A DNA stretch of 64,000 nucleotides from Streptomyces sp. NRRL B-1347. GTDB taxonomy: Bacteria > Actinomycetota > Actinomycetes > Streptomycetales > Streptomycetaceae. This document shows, piece by piece, positions 28,008 through 36,728 of the stretch. The stretch lies in assembly GCF_000720325.1 (NCBI RefSeq), contig NZ_JOJM01000001.1, positions 301,876 through 365,875 of the forward strand. Direction: 5' to 3'. Numbering within the stretch: the stretch's first letter is position 1; every line of letters starts with the position of its first letter. The position numbers and the translations under genes were made by a program. Under the pieces are notes generated by a model. That model saw only the letters and a program-made list of their open reading frames with translations, had not been told where the DNA came from and searched no databases.

Positions 28008-30653
28008 ATGACGCAGGGACGGCCCGGAGGTGGCGCCTGGGCCCCGCTGTGGGAGCGCGACGAGGAAATCGGCGCGGCCGAGCGGGCCGTGTCCGGTCTG
28101 TGCTCGGACATGACGACCGAGGGCGGCCTGCTCGTCTTCAGCGGTGACGCCGGCATCGGCAAGACCGCGCTCATGGCCGAAGTCCGCCGCCTCGCCCACG
28201 GCCGGGCCACCGTGTGGGCCGCGCGCGGCGGCGAGACCCTCAAAACCGTCCCCTTCAACGTCGTACGACAGCTCCTCCAGCCCGCCCTCGTGGCCCTCAC
28301 CCCCGACGAGGTCCGCGAGTACCTCGGCGACTGGTACGAGATCGCGGGCCCCGCCCTCGGCATAGCCGAGCCCGGCAGCGGCAGGCCCGAGCCGCAGGCC
28401 GTGTGCGACGGCTTGATCGCGGTGGTCTCCCGCCTCTCCCGCGTCTACTGGCCCCTGGTGCTGCTCGTCGACGACGCGCACTGGGCGGACCAGGAGACGC
28501 TGCACTGGCTCGCCGCGTTCGCCGAACGCCTCGACGACCTGCCGGTGCTCGTCGTGGTCGCCCACCGCCCCGGCGAGGCCACCGGCGACAGCGCCCGCCA
28601 CCTCGCGCGCATCGGCGCCGCCGCACGCCCGGCGACCCAGCTGCGCAACCTCACCCCGGAGGCCACGGCCGGGCTCACCCGGGCCACGCTCGGCGAGCAC
28701 GCGGACGCCCCGTTCTGCCGCGAGGTGTGGGCCGTCACCAACGGCAACCCGTACGAATCCGTGGAGCTCCTCGCCAAGGTGCAGGACAGCGAGCTCGAAC
28801 CGGTGGAGGGCTCCGCCGCCGAACTGCGCGTCCTCAACCGCTCCGCCCGCGGCCGCGGCCTCGTCGCCCGCCTCGAAGAGCTCGGCACCGACGTCACCCG
28901 CTTCGCCTGGGCCGCCGCGATCCTCGGCTCCGCGATCTCCGTCGACCTCGCCGCGTCCCTCGCGGGACTGCCCCGCGACGGGGCCGAGCAGTGCGCCGAG
29001 CGGCTGCGCACCGCCCGCATCGTGACCGGCGGCGAAGAGGGCCTGGAGTTCGTGCACCCGCTGATCGCCTCCGCCGTGTACCAATCCATCCCGCCCGCCA
29101 CCCGCACCGCGATGCACGGCCAGGCGGCCTGGGCCGTCACCCGCTCCGGGCGCGGCGCCGCCGCGGCCTCCCGGCACCTGCTCGAAGTCATCCCGGACGA
29201 CGACCCCGAGCTCGTCGAGCAGCTGCGCGAGGCCGCCACCGAGCACCTCGCCGTCGGCGCGCCCGACGCCGCCCGGCGCTGTCTGGAGCGGGCCCTGCGC
29301 GAGCCGCCCCGGCCCGACGTGCACGCCCGCGTGCTCTACGAACTCGGCTGCGCCACCCTGCTCACCTCGCCCGTCACCACCGTCGGGCATCTGCGCGAGG
29401 CCCTTTCGATGCGGGGCCTGAGCCAGGAGCTGCGCGTCGACGCCGTGTGCCGCCTGTCGCAGGCCCTCGTGCACAACGACCAGCTCGGCGAGGGCCTGCG
29501 CGCCATCACCGAGGAGGCGGCCCGCCTTCCCGTCGGCACCGACCGGCTCCGCCTGCAGGCCGTGCACTTCATGTGGGAGGGCATCCACGCGGGCGAGGAG
29601 GACTCGCCGGGCCGCTCCCGCAGGCTCGCCGCGCTCGCCGGGTCGCTTTCCGGGCGTGACAACGCCGAGCGCGCCCTGCTCATCCTGCGCGCCTTCGACG
29701 CGATGACGCGCGGCGAGAACGCCGAAGAGGTCGTCGAGCTGTGCGACCGCGCCCTCGTCAACGGCCGCCTGGCGCCCGGACTCGGCTGGACCGACGCCGA
29801 GTGGAGCTTCGAACTGCGCCTGATGCTCGGCGGTTCGTACGCCTTCGCCGACCGGCTCGACCGCGCCGAGAGCCTGTTCACCGAGGCCGTGAAGGCGTAC
29901 GAGACGGCGGGCTGGAGCGGCGGCCACCTCGCGCTCGCGCACGCCTTCCTCGGCTACGTCTACCGCAGGCGCGGGCGGCTCAGGGACGCCGAGAAGTCGC
30001 TGCGCGAGAGCCTGCGGCTCGCCGACCGCGTGGGCCAGGGCGGGCTCCCGATGCACTGGGAGGCGGCCAGCATGCTCATCGACACGCTGCTCGCCCGCGG
30101 CCACGCCGAGCAGGCGAGCGCCGTCGCCGACCGCTACGGCTTCGCGCCGCCCAACGCCTCCACGATCTACGTCCCCGACGCGATGTCCGTCCGCGGCAGG
30201 CTCCTCCTGGCCCTCGGCCGCCGCGAGGAAGGGCTCAACGAACTGGAGGCCACCGCCAAGGCGTTGACGGCGCGCGGCCAGTACAACACGGTGCTCGCGC
30301 CGTGGGCGTACGACCTCGCGCGGGCCCTCGCCGACGAGGACCCGCGGCGCGCCGCCGACGTGGTCACCGACGCGCGCGTGCAGGCCGAGCGGTTCGGCAC
30401 GGACACGGCGATCGGCGAGGCCCTGCGGTGCGAGGCCGCGCTCGCCTCCGGCCCCCGCTCCGTCGCGCTGTACGCGAAGGCCGTGGCCTATCTGGAGGCC
30501 TCGCCCTGCGCGTACGAACACGCCGTCGCGCGCGTCGAGTACGGGGTGGTCTCGGGCAGCGTGGAGGAGCTTCAGCGCGGGCTCGCGCTGGCGCGCAGCT
30601 GCGGGGCCGACGAGCTGGCCGCCCGGGCCGAGCGGTTCCTCGCCGGGGTCTAG
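28008..30653 (+). CDS. Large LuxR-type (LAL-like) ATPase without the HTH domain
   Basis: 881 residues. An N-terminal AAA/STAND ATPase has Walker A GDAGIGKT (46-53) and Walker B LVLLVDDAH (150-158). It is followed by a long helical, TPR-like region (about 390-860) with motifs such as AEKSLRESLRLADRVG. This is the layout of MalT/LAL regulators, but the protein stops at ARSCGADELAARAERFLAGV with no C-terminal LuxR helix-turn-helix. It may therefore signal through a partner or be a decayed regulator. It is inside the HIP locus, 192 bp after fadA6, on the same strand. Confidence 0.82.
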   Translation: MTQGRPGGGAWAPLWERDEEIGAAERAVSGLCSDMTTEGGLLVFSGDAGIGKTALMAEVRRLAHGRATVWAARGGETLKTVPFNVVRQLLQPALVALTPDEVREYLGDWYEIAGPALGIAEPGSGRPEPQAVCDGLIAVVSRLSRVYWPLVLLVDDAHWADQETLHWLAAFAERLDDLPVLVVVAHRPGEATGDSARHLARIGAAARPATQLRNLTPEATAGLTRATLGEHADAPFCREVWAVTNGNPYESVELLAKVQDSELEPVEGSAAELRVLNRSARGRGLVARLEELGTDVTRFAWAAAILGSAISVDLAASLAGLPRDGAEQCAERLRTARIVTGGEEGLEFVHPLIASAVYQSIPPATRTAMHGQAAWAVTRSGRGAAAASRHLLEVIPDDDPELVEQLREAATEHLAVGAPDAARRCLERALREPPRPDVHARVLYELGCATLLTSPVTTVGHLREALSMRGLSQELRVDAVCRLSQALVHNDQLGEGLRAITEEAARLPVGTDRLRLQAVHFMWEGIHAGEEDSPGRSRRLAALAGSLSGRDNAERALLILRAFDAMTRGENAEEVVELCDRALVNGRLAPGLGWTDAEWSFELRLMLGGSYAFADRLDRAESLFTEAVKAYETAGWSGGHLALAHAFLGYVYRRRGRLRDAEKSLRESLRLADRVGQGGLPMHWEAASMLIDTLLARGHAEQASAVADRYGFAPPNASTIYVPDAMSVRGRLLLALGRREEGLNELEATAKALTARGQYNTVLAPWAYDLARALADEDPRRAADVVTDARVQAERFGTDTAIGEALRCEAALASGPRSVALYAKAVAYLEASPCAYEHAVARVEYGVVSGSVEELQRGLALARSCGADELAARAERFLAGV

Positions 30654-30708
30654 GCGCTCGCGGAGGGGCCGGGCCTGGGTCGATCGGCCTGTGGCCTCGT
30701 CGCCGAAC

Positions 30709-30729
30709 GCCGGACGGGCTTGATCCGGC
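30709..30729. terminator. Weak hairpin between convergent LAL-like and ipdC genes
   Basis: gccgga (30709-30714) pairs with tccggc (30724-30729) around a 9-nt loop in the 89-bp convergent gap. The stem is short and there is no U tract, so termination here is only plausible. Confidence 0.35.
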
Positions 30730-30742
30730 CGTGGCGCGTCCG

Positions 30743-31807
30743 TCAGGGCTCGCGCAGGCGCTTCAGGGTGTCTTCGGCCTCCTTCATGAGTCTGGTGACC
30801 AGTTCCTCGCAGGTCGGGACGTCGGCCAGGACGCCTGCCACCTGGCCCGCGGCCATGACGCCGCGGTCCGGGTCGCCGTCCACCATGGCCGACTTGAGGA
30901 GCATCGGGGTGTTCGCGGCGAGCAGGGCCTGGGCCCAGGTGAGGTGCTTGGCGCGCTTCAGGGCACGGCCGTCGCGGGCCAGGGCGGGCCAGCTCTGGCC
31001 CGACAGCCGGCGGAACGCCGCCGCGTGGCGCAGCGCGCGCAGCAGGTTCGCGGCGCGGCCGGAGCGCTCCAGGGCCGCCACCAGGTCCGTGCGGAGCATC
31101 CGGTGGGGGAGGCCGTCCACGCGCGAGGTCAGCGTGACGTCCTTGACCGTGGCCGCAAGATAGCGGGCCTTCACCGCGTCCGGGACCGGGGACTCCGCCG
31201 TGAGCAGGAAGCGGGTGCCCATGGCCACGCCCGCCGCGCCGTACGCGAGGGCGGCGACCAGGCCGCGGCCGTCGTGGAAGCCGCCCGCCGCGACCACGGG
31301 GATGTCCACGGCGTCCACGACCTGCGGCAGGAGCACGCTCGTGGCCACGTCACCGGTGTGGCCGCCGCCCTCGCCGCCCTGGACGACGACCGCGTCCGCG
31401 CCCCACGCCGCCACCTTCTCGGCGTGTCTGCGGGCACCCACGGACGGCATCACGACGACCCCGGCCGCCTTCAGCTCCCCGATGAGGGCCTCGGACGGGG
31501 CGAGCGCGAAGGAGGCGACCCGGACGCCCTCGGCGACGACGATCCGCACGCGGTCGCGCGCGTCACCCGCGTCCGCGCGGAGGTTCACGCCGAACGGGGC
31601 GGACGTGCGGGACCTCACCTCCCGGATCGCGGAGCGCAGTTGGCCGAGGGTCATCGTGGCGGAGGCCAGGATGCCAAGGGCGCCCGCGTTCGCCGCCGCC
31701 GACACCAGGCTGGGGCCCGCGACCCAGCCCATGCCGGTCTGCACGATCGGGTACCGCACACCGACGAGCCGGGTCAGCGGCGTCTCCAGGAGCGGCGCCG
31801 CCGTCAC
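30743..31807 (-). CDS. ipdC: IpdC-like flavin enzyme (nitronate monooxygenase/2-nitropropane dioxygenase family)
   Basis: A 354-residue TIM-barrel FMN protein. TPLTRLVGVRYPIVQTGMGW begins the NPD fold, and VVVQGGEGGGHTGDVAT and VVAAGGFHDGRGLVAALAYG bind FMN. Its place directly after the CoA-transferase-like pair matches ipdC of the KstR2 regulon, where it acts as a flavin reductase on a HIP-derived CoA thioester rather than on nitroalkanes. The GTG at 31807 overlaps the ipdB stop by 4 bp. Confidence 0.84.
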   Translation of the reverse strand: MTAAPLLETPLTRLVGVRYPIVQTGMGWVAGPSLVSAAANAGALGILASATMTLGQLRSAIREVRSRTSAPFGVNLRADAGDARDRVRIVVAEGVRVASFALAPSEALIGELKAAGVVVMPSVGARRHAEKVAAWGADAVVVQGGEGGGHTGDVATSVLLPQVVDAVDIPVVAAGGFHDGRGLVAALAYGAAGVAMGTRFLLTAESPVPDAVKARYLAATVKDVTLTSRVDGLPHRMLRTDLVAALERSGRAANLLRALRHAAAFRRLSGQSWPALARDGRALKRAKHLTWAQALLAANTPMLLKSAMVDGDPDRGVMAAGQVAGVLADVPTCEELVTRLMKEAEDTLKRLREP

Positions 31808-32571
31808 GGTCGGACCTCGCGGTCGCGCAGCCCCGCGGGGTCCAGGACCTCGCGGATCAGGTGCAGTTCGGCGGCCGTCGGCTCGCGGGTGGGAGCCGGG
31901 TCGTCCGGGACGGGCAGGGCGAAGGACGTCGCCCCGCGGATCTCCGCCGCGGTCACGCCCGGGTGCGCGGACACCACGCGCATCGAGCGGTCGGGAGTGG
32001 CGAAGTCGAACACGCCCAGGTCCGACACGACGCGGCGCAGGTCGTGGTAGCGGGTCGCGGCGGGGCCCGCCGCGGCGGCGCGGTCGTGCCCGACGCCGCA
32101 GACCATGTCGACCCGCTCGACGAACACGCGCTTCGCATGCCTCGGGATCCAGTAACTCACCGGGTTGTTCAGGGTGTTCACCGGGGCGCCGCGCACGCCC
32201 AGGAGCTGTCGGGCGGGGTGGTGCCAGTCGCCGACACACGAGATGTTCTGGTTGCCGAAGCGGTCGAGCTGGCTCGCGCCCATCATCACGTGCCGCCGCC
32301 CGCCCATCACCATCGTCAGGTGGCGGCGGTAGGGCAGCCAGCCCTCCGTCACCGACGAGCGCTCCCCGAGGGCGGGCACGTCGCCCATGAGGAGCGCCTC
32401 GCCGTCCGTGAGCAGCAGCTCCGGCGCGAACGTCAGCTTCGCGAGGCGGGCCGCGAGCGTGGGGACCGTGCCCATCGGGGACGCCAGGACCTCGCCGTCG
32501 CCGCGCCACGCCTCGGCGCAGGCGATCACGCAGTACTCGGCACGGGTGACGGCGGTCGTGGTGCGCGTCAT
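31804..32571 (-). CDS. ipdB: IpdB, beta subunit of steroid ring-C hydrolase
   Basis: 255 residues of the class I CoA-transferase beta fold, with GEALLMGDVPALGERSSVTE, HVMMGASQLDRFGNQNIS and VVSDLGVFDF. In steroid degraders IpdAB has this fold but hydrolyses the C-ring of the COCHEA-CoA intermediate. The catalytic glutamate of true CoA transferases (the SENG motif) is not evident, in agreement with IpdB. The ATG at 32571 overlaps the ipdA stop by 4 bp (ATGA). Confidence 0.86.
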   Translation of the reverse strand: MTRTTTAVTRAEYCVIACAEAWRGDGEVLASPMGTVPTLAARLAKLTFAPELLLTDGEALLMGDVPALGERSSVTEGWLPYRRHLTMVMGGRRHVMMGASQLDRFGNQNISCVGDWHHPARQLLGVRGAPVNTLNNPVSYWIPRHAKRVFVERVDMVCGVGHDRAAAAGPAATRYHDLRRVVSDLGVFDFATPDRSMRVVSAHPGVTAAEIRGATSFALPVPDDPAPTREPTAAELHLIREVLDPAGLRDREVRP

Positions 32572-33500
32572 CGCTGCTCCTTGTGCCAGGTCCGGACGGC
32601 TTGGTGGTAGTCCTCCTCGCCGCCCGAAAGGAAGCGGTCGCGGAACGCCGTCCAGCTGTCGGGGGCGGCCGCCGCGGTGGCGTACGCCTTCTGGAAGGCC
32701 TCGTCGCGGCCGTAGTCCGGGACGCACGACGTGAAGTGCGCGCCCCCGGGGGTCTCGGTCACGCCCGTCACGCTGTGGCGTGAGACGAGCAGCGTCTGGG
32801 GCGCCACGTGCGGGGCCGGTGCGGCGGACGGGGCGGAGACGGCGTCGTCGGGGGCGCCGAAGTCGACCAGGCGCTCGCACGACACGTACGCCGTGTCGGC
32901 CGCCTCGCAGAACAAGTCGTCGAAGTACGGGTCGGGGCCCAGATACCGGCCGTTGCCCAGGCGGTCCGCGCGGTTCAGGTGCACCAGGGCCGCGTCCAGG
33001 CGCAGGGCGGGGACCGCGACCAGCTCCTCCCCGTCCTCGTACGGCGAAGTGACCGTGCGCAGGTGGGGATTGACCCGCAGCACGTCCGAGCCGAGGCCCG
33101 CGCGCACGGGCAGGAAGGGCAGGCGCTGGGCGGCGGCGGTGAGCCCCTGGAGGAACATCGCCTCGTCCAGCTCGACCAGGTCGAGGCCGCCCCGCTCGCG
33201 GGCCGCCCGGAAGTGCGGCTCCAGGGGGATCGAGTCGAGCGTCACGAAGGCCGTGACCAGCTTGCGGACCTTCCCCGCGGCCAGGAGCAGGCCGACGTCC
33301 GGGCCGCCGTACGCCACGACGGTCAGGTCGGTGACGTCCGAGCGCAGCAGGGCGCGGACCAGCGCCATCGGCTTGCGGCGCGAGCCCCAGCCGCCGATGC
33401 CGAGCGTCATCCCGCTCTCCAGGCGCCGCACGACGTCCTCGGGCGTCATGGTCTTGTCCCGGCCGCCCCGCGGCGGAGGGATTTCTGCCGGATCGCTCAT
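32568..33500 (-). CDS. ipdA: IpdA, alpha subunit of steroid ring-C hydrolase
   Basis: 310 residues of the CoA-transferase alpha fold. Blocks matching M. tuberculosis IpdA from memory are SGMTLGIGGWGSRRKPMALV, LRSDVTDLTVVAYGGPDVGL, AAAQRLPFLPVRAGLGSDV and PGGAHFTSCVPDYGRDEAFQ. With IpdB it forms the hydrolase that opens the last steroid ring. The ATG at 33500 overlaps the echA20 stop by 4 bp; an internal ATG at 'MTPEDVV' is possible. Confidence 0.88.
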   Translation of the reverse strand: MSDPAEIPPPRGGRDKTMTPEDVVRRLESGMTLGIGGWGSRRKPMALVRALLRSDVTDLTVVAYGGPDVGLLLAAGKVRKLVTAFVTLDSIPLEPHFRAARERGGLDLVELDEAMFLQGLTAAAQRLPFLPVRAGLGSDVLRVNPHLRTVTSPYEDGEELVAVPALRLDAALVHLNRADRLGNGRYLGPDPYFDDLFCEAADTAYVSCERLVDFGAPDDAVSAPSAAPAPHVAPQTLLVSRHSVTGVTETPGGAHFTSCVPDYGRDEAFQKAYATAAAAPDSWTAFRDRFLSGGEEDYHQAVRTWHKEQR

Positions 33501-34282
33501 GCCGTGCCCTCCCCGGCCGGTACGGAGCTGTCGGACGGCGCGGCGGGCGCGCCGAAGCCGTCGCGGACGCGGGCCGCCACGCCGCTCAGGTTCGCCTCGA
33601 AGGTGAAGCCCTGCTCGAAGCGGTAGCTGCGGCGCACGTCCACCGGGTCGATGCCGTTGATCGCGGCCTTGGCCAGGCGGAGCAGCGTGCCGTCCTTGCG
33701 GGCGATCTCGCGCGCGAGGGCGAGGGCCGCCGCGTGCAGCTCGGCGCGCGGCACCACCCGCCACACCGAGCCGTGCGCGTGCAGCTCGGCCGCGGTGGCC
33801 GTGCGCGCCGTGTAGTACAGCGCGCGCATCAGGTGCTGGGGGACCAGGCGGGCCAGGTGCGTGGCGGCGCCGAGCGCGCCGCGGTCCAGCTCGGGGAGGC
33901 CGAACGTGGCGTCGTCGCTCGCCACGATCGCGTCCGCGTTGCCGACGAGGCCGATGCCGCCGCCCAGGCAGAAGCCCTGGACGGCGGCGACGACCGGCAC
34001 CGCGCAGTCGTACACCGCGGCGAAGGCCTCCGCGCAGCCGCTGTTGACGCCGAGCAGCGCGCCGTGTCCGGGGTCGCGGCGCAGCTCCTTGATGTCCACG
34101 CCCGCGTTGAACCCGCGGCCCTCGGCGGCGAGCAGCACGCAGCGCACCCCGGGGTCGCGGCCCGCGGCGCGCACCGCGTCCGCCAGGGCGAACCAGCCGT
34201 GCGCGGGAAGGGCGTTGACCGGTGCGTAGTCGACGGTGACGACGGCCACGCCGTCCTCTGGGGGTGAGGTGGAGACAGGCAT
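33497..34282 (-). CDS. echA20: EchA20-like crotonase (ring-D hydrolase)
   Basis: A 261-residue crotonase-fold protein. VTVDYAPVNALPAHGWFALA, EGRGFNAGVDIKELRR, QGFCLGGGIGLVGNADAIVA and FGLPELDRGALGAATHLARL, then SYRFEQGFTFEANLSGVA, all match EchA20 of the KstR2 regulon as remembered. EchA20 hydrolyses the D-ring of HIEC-CoA. It is the first gene of the echA20-ipdA-ipdB-ipdC operon, whose genes overlap by 4 bp throughout. The ATG at 34282 is 35 bp from the second KstR2-like site. Confidence 0.9.
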   Translation of the reverse strand: MPVSTSPPEDGVAVVTVDYAPVNALPAHGWFALADAVRAAGRDPGVRCVLLAAEGRGFNAGVDIKELRRDPGHGALLGVNSGCAEAFAAVYDCAVPVVAAVQGFCLGGGIGLVGNADAIVASDDATFGLPELDRGALGAATHLARLVPQHLMRALYYTARTATAAELHAHGSVWRVVPRAELHAAALALAREIARKDGTLLRLAKAAINGIDPVDVRRSYRFEQGFTFEANLSGVAARVRDGFGAPAAPSDSSVPAGEGTA

Positions 34283-34316
34283 CAGAGGATCCGCTACCTT
34301 TCGTCCAGCGCCTTCA

Positions 34317-34330
34317 ACCAAACATTTGTT
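34317..34330. promoter_or_regulatory. KstR2-like operator 2
   Basis: accaaacatttgtt lies between the divergent echA20 and SDR genes. Its reverse complement aacaaatgtttggt differs from operator 1 (aacaagtgtttggt) at one position. The joint consensus ACCAAACAYTTGTT is an imperfect palindrome. Confidence 0.75.
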
Positions 34331-34353
34331 AGTTGCTCAGGAAGGTAGCAGCG

Positions 34354-35118
34354 ATGACTGACAATCGACAGGTGGTCGTGGTCACCGGCGGCACCCGCGG
34401 CGTCGGGGCCGGGATTGCCCGCGGCTTCCTGGCCGCCGGCGCGCACGTCGTCATCTGCGCCCGCAAGCCGCCCGAGCGGCCGGTCGAAGTGCCGGGCGCC
34501 ACCGCGGAGTTCCGCCCGGCCGACCTGCGGGACCCCGAGGCGGCGCACGCCCTGGTCACCGGCGTCGCCGCGGACCGCGGGCGGCTCGACGTGCTGGTGA
34601 ACAACGCGGGCGGCACGCCGTTCGGCCTGCTCGCCGAGGCCACCGCCGCCCGGCAGACGAAGATCGTCCAACTGAACCTGCTCGCCCCGCTGTACACCTC
34701 CCTCGCCGCCCACGAGGTGATGAGCCGTCAGGAGACCGGCGGCGCCATCATCATGATCGGCAGCGTCAGCGGCACCCGCCCCTCGCCCGGCTCGGGGGCC
34801 TACGGCGCCGCCAAGGCGGGGCTCGCGAACCTCGCGCGCACCATGGCGGTCGAATGGGCCCCGCACGTGCGCGTGAACACTGTGGTGCTCGGCTTGGTGC
34901 GCACCGAGAGCACCCATCTGCACTACGGCGACGAGGAGGGGGTCGCCGCGGTGGCCCGCACGATTCCGCTCGGCCGCCTCGCGGAGCCCGCGGACGCCGC
35001 CGACGCCTGCGTGTTCCTCGCCTCCGCCGCCGCGCGGTACATCAGCGGCGCGGCCCTCCAGGTGGACGGCGGCGGCGAGCGGCCCGCGTTCCTGGACGCC
35101 GCGACCGTGAACCACTGA
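34354..35118 (+). CDS. SDR of the HIP locus (Rv3549c-like)
   Basis: A 254-residue SDR with VVVVTGGTRGVGAGIARGFL, LVNNAGG, IGSVSG and YGAAKAG. It starts MTDNRQVVV and ends with an acyl-chain-type C-terminus DGGGERPAFLDAATVNH. M. tuberculosis carries two further SDR genes (Rv3548c/Rv3549c) next to ipdAB and echA20, and this gene is in the matching place. The ATG at 34354 follows AGGAAGG and lies 23 bp from operator 2. The specific step is unproven. Confidence 0.8.
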   Translation: MTDNRQVVVVTGGTRGVGAGIARGFLAAGAHVVICARKPPERPVEVPGATAEFRPADLRDPEAAHALVTGVAADRGRLDVLVNNAGGTPFGLLAEATAARQTKIVQLNLLAPLYTSLAAHEVMSRQETGGAIIMIGSVSGTRPSPGSGAYGAAKAGLANLARTMAVEWAPHVRVNTVVLGLVRTESTHLHYGDEEGVAAVARTIPLGRLAEPADAADACVFLASAAARYISGAALQVDGGGERPAFLDAATVNH

Positions 35119-35187
35119 CCCGGGCCGCGCGCGGCCCGGTCATCCGCCGGGCGCGCGGGCCGTCCACCCCGTACGAAGGAGTTCCGT

Positions 35188-36114
35188 ATGACCGCAGCCG
35201 TCGAATCCGGGATCTGCGCGGGCCGTGTCGTGATCGTCACGGGTGCGGGCCGGGGCCTCGGCCGGGCGCACGCGCGCGCGTACGCGGCCGAGGGCGCGCG
35301 GGTCGTCGTCAACGACCTGGGGGCGGCCCTCGACGGTTCCGGCGCCTCCGGAGGCCCCGCGCAGGACGTCGTCGACGAGATCCGGGCGGCGGGCGGCGAA
35401 GCCGTCGCGCACTGTGGCGACGTCGCGACGACCGCGGGCGCCGCGTCCCTCGTGCGGACCGCCCTGGAGACCTACGGCGGGCTGGACACCCTCGTGAACA
35501 ACGCGGGCTTCCTGCGCGACCGCATGCTGGTCAACCTCGACGAGGACGACTGGGACGCCGTCCTGCGCGTGCACCTGAAGGGTCACTTCCTGCCCCTGAA
35601 GCACGCGGCCGCGCACTGGCGGGCCGCCGCCAAGGCCGGACGCGCCCCGCACGCGTGCGTGGTCAACACCAGCTCGGGAGCGGGCCTGTCGGGCAGCGTC
35701 GGACAGGGCAACTACAGCGCGGCCAAGGCGGGCATCCTCGGCCTCACGATGGTCGCGGCCGCCGAACTGGCCCCCTACGGAGTGCGCGTGAACGCCATCG
35801 CGCCCGCAGCCCGCACCCGCATGACCGAGCGGACCTTCGCCGACACCATGGCCGCCCCCCAGGAGGGCGCCTTCGACGCGATGGCTCCGGAGAACGTGTC
35901 GCCGCTGGTCGTCTGGCTCGGCTCCACCGCCTCGTCCGGGGTCACGGGCCGCGTCTTCGAGGCCGAGGGCGGCCGCATCACGGTCATGGAGGGCTGGCGC
36001 CCCGGACCCAGCGCCGACAAGGCCGCCCGCTGGAGCCCGGCCGAGGCGGGCGGGGCGGCCCTGGAGCTGCTCGCCCGCGCCGAGCCGCCGCAGCCCGTGT
36101 ACGGGGCGCGCTGA
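35188..36114 (+). CDS. SDR of the HIP locus (Rv3548c-like)
   Basis: A 308-residue SDR of the MFE-2-like group that keeps a long N-terminal segment. CAGRVVIVTGAGRGLGRAHA, VVVNDLGAALDGSGASGGPA, VNNAGFLRDRMLVNLDEDDW and HLKGHFLPLKHAAAHWR correspond to the Rv3548c type. The active-site triad includes NTSSGAG and YSAAKAG. Probably a 3-hydroxyacyl-CoA dehydrogenase in the beta-oxidation steps of HIP breakdown. It is cotranscribed with the preceding SDR and convergent with pcaG. Confidence 0.82.
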   Translation: MTAAVESGICAGRVVIVTGAGRGLGRAHARAYAAEGARVVVNDLGAALDGSGASGGPAQDVVDEIRAAGGEAVAHCGDVATTAGAASLVRTALETYGGLDTLVNNAGFLRDRMLVNLDEDDWDAVLRVHLKGHFLPLKHAAAHWRAAAKAGRAPHACVVNTSSGAGLSGSVGQGNYSAAKAGILGLTMVAAAELAPYGVRVNAIAPAARTRMTERTFADTMAAPQEGAFDAMAPENVSPLVVWLGSTASSGVTGRVFEAEGGRITVMEGWRPGPSADKAARWSPAEAGGAALELLARAEPPQPVYGAR

Positions 36115-36161
36115 CCGCCCCCTCCCGCTCCGACCGCACCCCTCCCGCACGGCTGCCGGGG

Positions 36162-36728
36162 TCACGTGAACGCCAGGAACACCGTCTCGTCGTCCCCTTG
36201 GAGACGGATGTCGAACCGGTACGTGCCGTGCGGCCCCGGGCGCGCGAGCAGCGTCGCGCGCCGGTCGGGGGTCAGTGAGCGGAGCAGGGCGTCGTCCGGG
36301 TCGTCCGTCAGGTACGCGCGCGTGTACAGGTGGTCGAGCAGTCCGCGCGCGAACACCGCGACGCAGACGTACGGGACGCCGCCGGGCCTGAGGGTGCGGA
36401 CCGCCCAGTGCCCGTCCGGGTCCGTCGGCACCCGGCCGAAGCCCGTGAACGTGACCCCGTCGCGCCCCCGCGGCGTGCCGCTGACCGCGTCCTGGCGCAG
36501 CGACCCGGGCGCACCCGCGCGCGAGCCGTCCGGCGCGGGCTGCCACGTCTCCACGAGGCCGTCGTCCACGGGGACGCCCTTGCCGTCGTACACGTACCCG
36601 TGGAGGGTGACGGCGTCCGGGTGGCCCGCGGGCGCGATCTCGCCGCCGCGCGGGAACGGCAGCGCGTAGCCGTGGTACGGGCCGACGGTCTGCGAGGGCG
36701 TGGGCGCGTGCGGCGGCACGGGGCTCAT
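36162..36728 (-). CDS. pcaG: Protocatechuate 3,4-dioxygenase alpha subunit
   Basis: 188 residues of the intradiol dioxygenase fold without the iron ligands, as expected for the alpha chain. TPSQTVGPYHGYALPFP, LHGYVYDGKGVPVDDGLVET and TGFGRVPTDPDGHWAVRTLR are typical. It pairs with PcaH to cleave protocatechuate to beta-carboxy-cis,cis-muconate. The ATG at 36728 overlaps the pcaH stop by 4 bp. It is the last gene of the operon; pcaB and pcaL do not follow. Confidence 0.93.
   Translation of the reverse strand: MSPVPPHAPTPSQTVGPYHGYALPFPRGGEIAPAGHPDAVTLHGYVYDGKGVPVDDGLVETWQPAPDGSRAGAPGSLRQDAVSGTPRGRDGVTFTGFGRVPTDPDGHWAVRTLRPGGVPYVCVAVFARGLLDHLYTRAYLTDDPDDALLRSLTPDRRATLLARPGPHGTYRFDIRLQGDDETVFLAFT

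Noticed and set aside
31804..33500. Second 3-oxoadipate CoA-transferase
   Set aside because: The pair has the IpdA/IpdB sequence blocks, lacks the SENG catalytic glutamate and sits in the HIP operon; the true pcaIJ are at 37542-38935.
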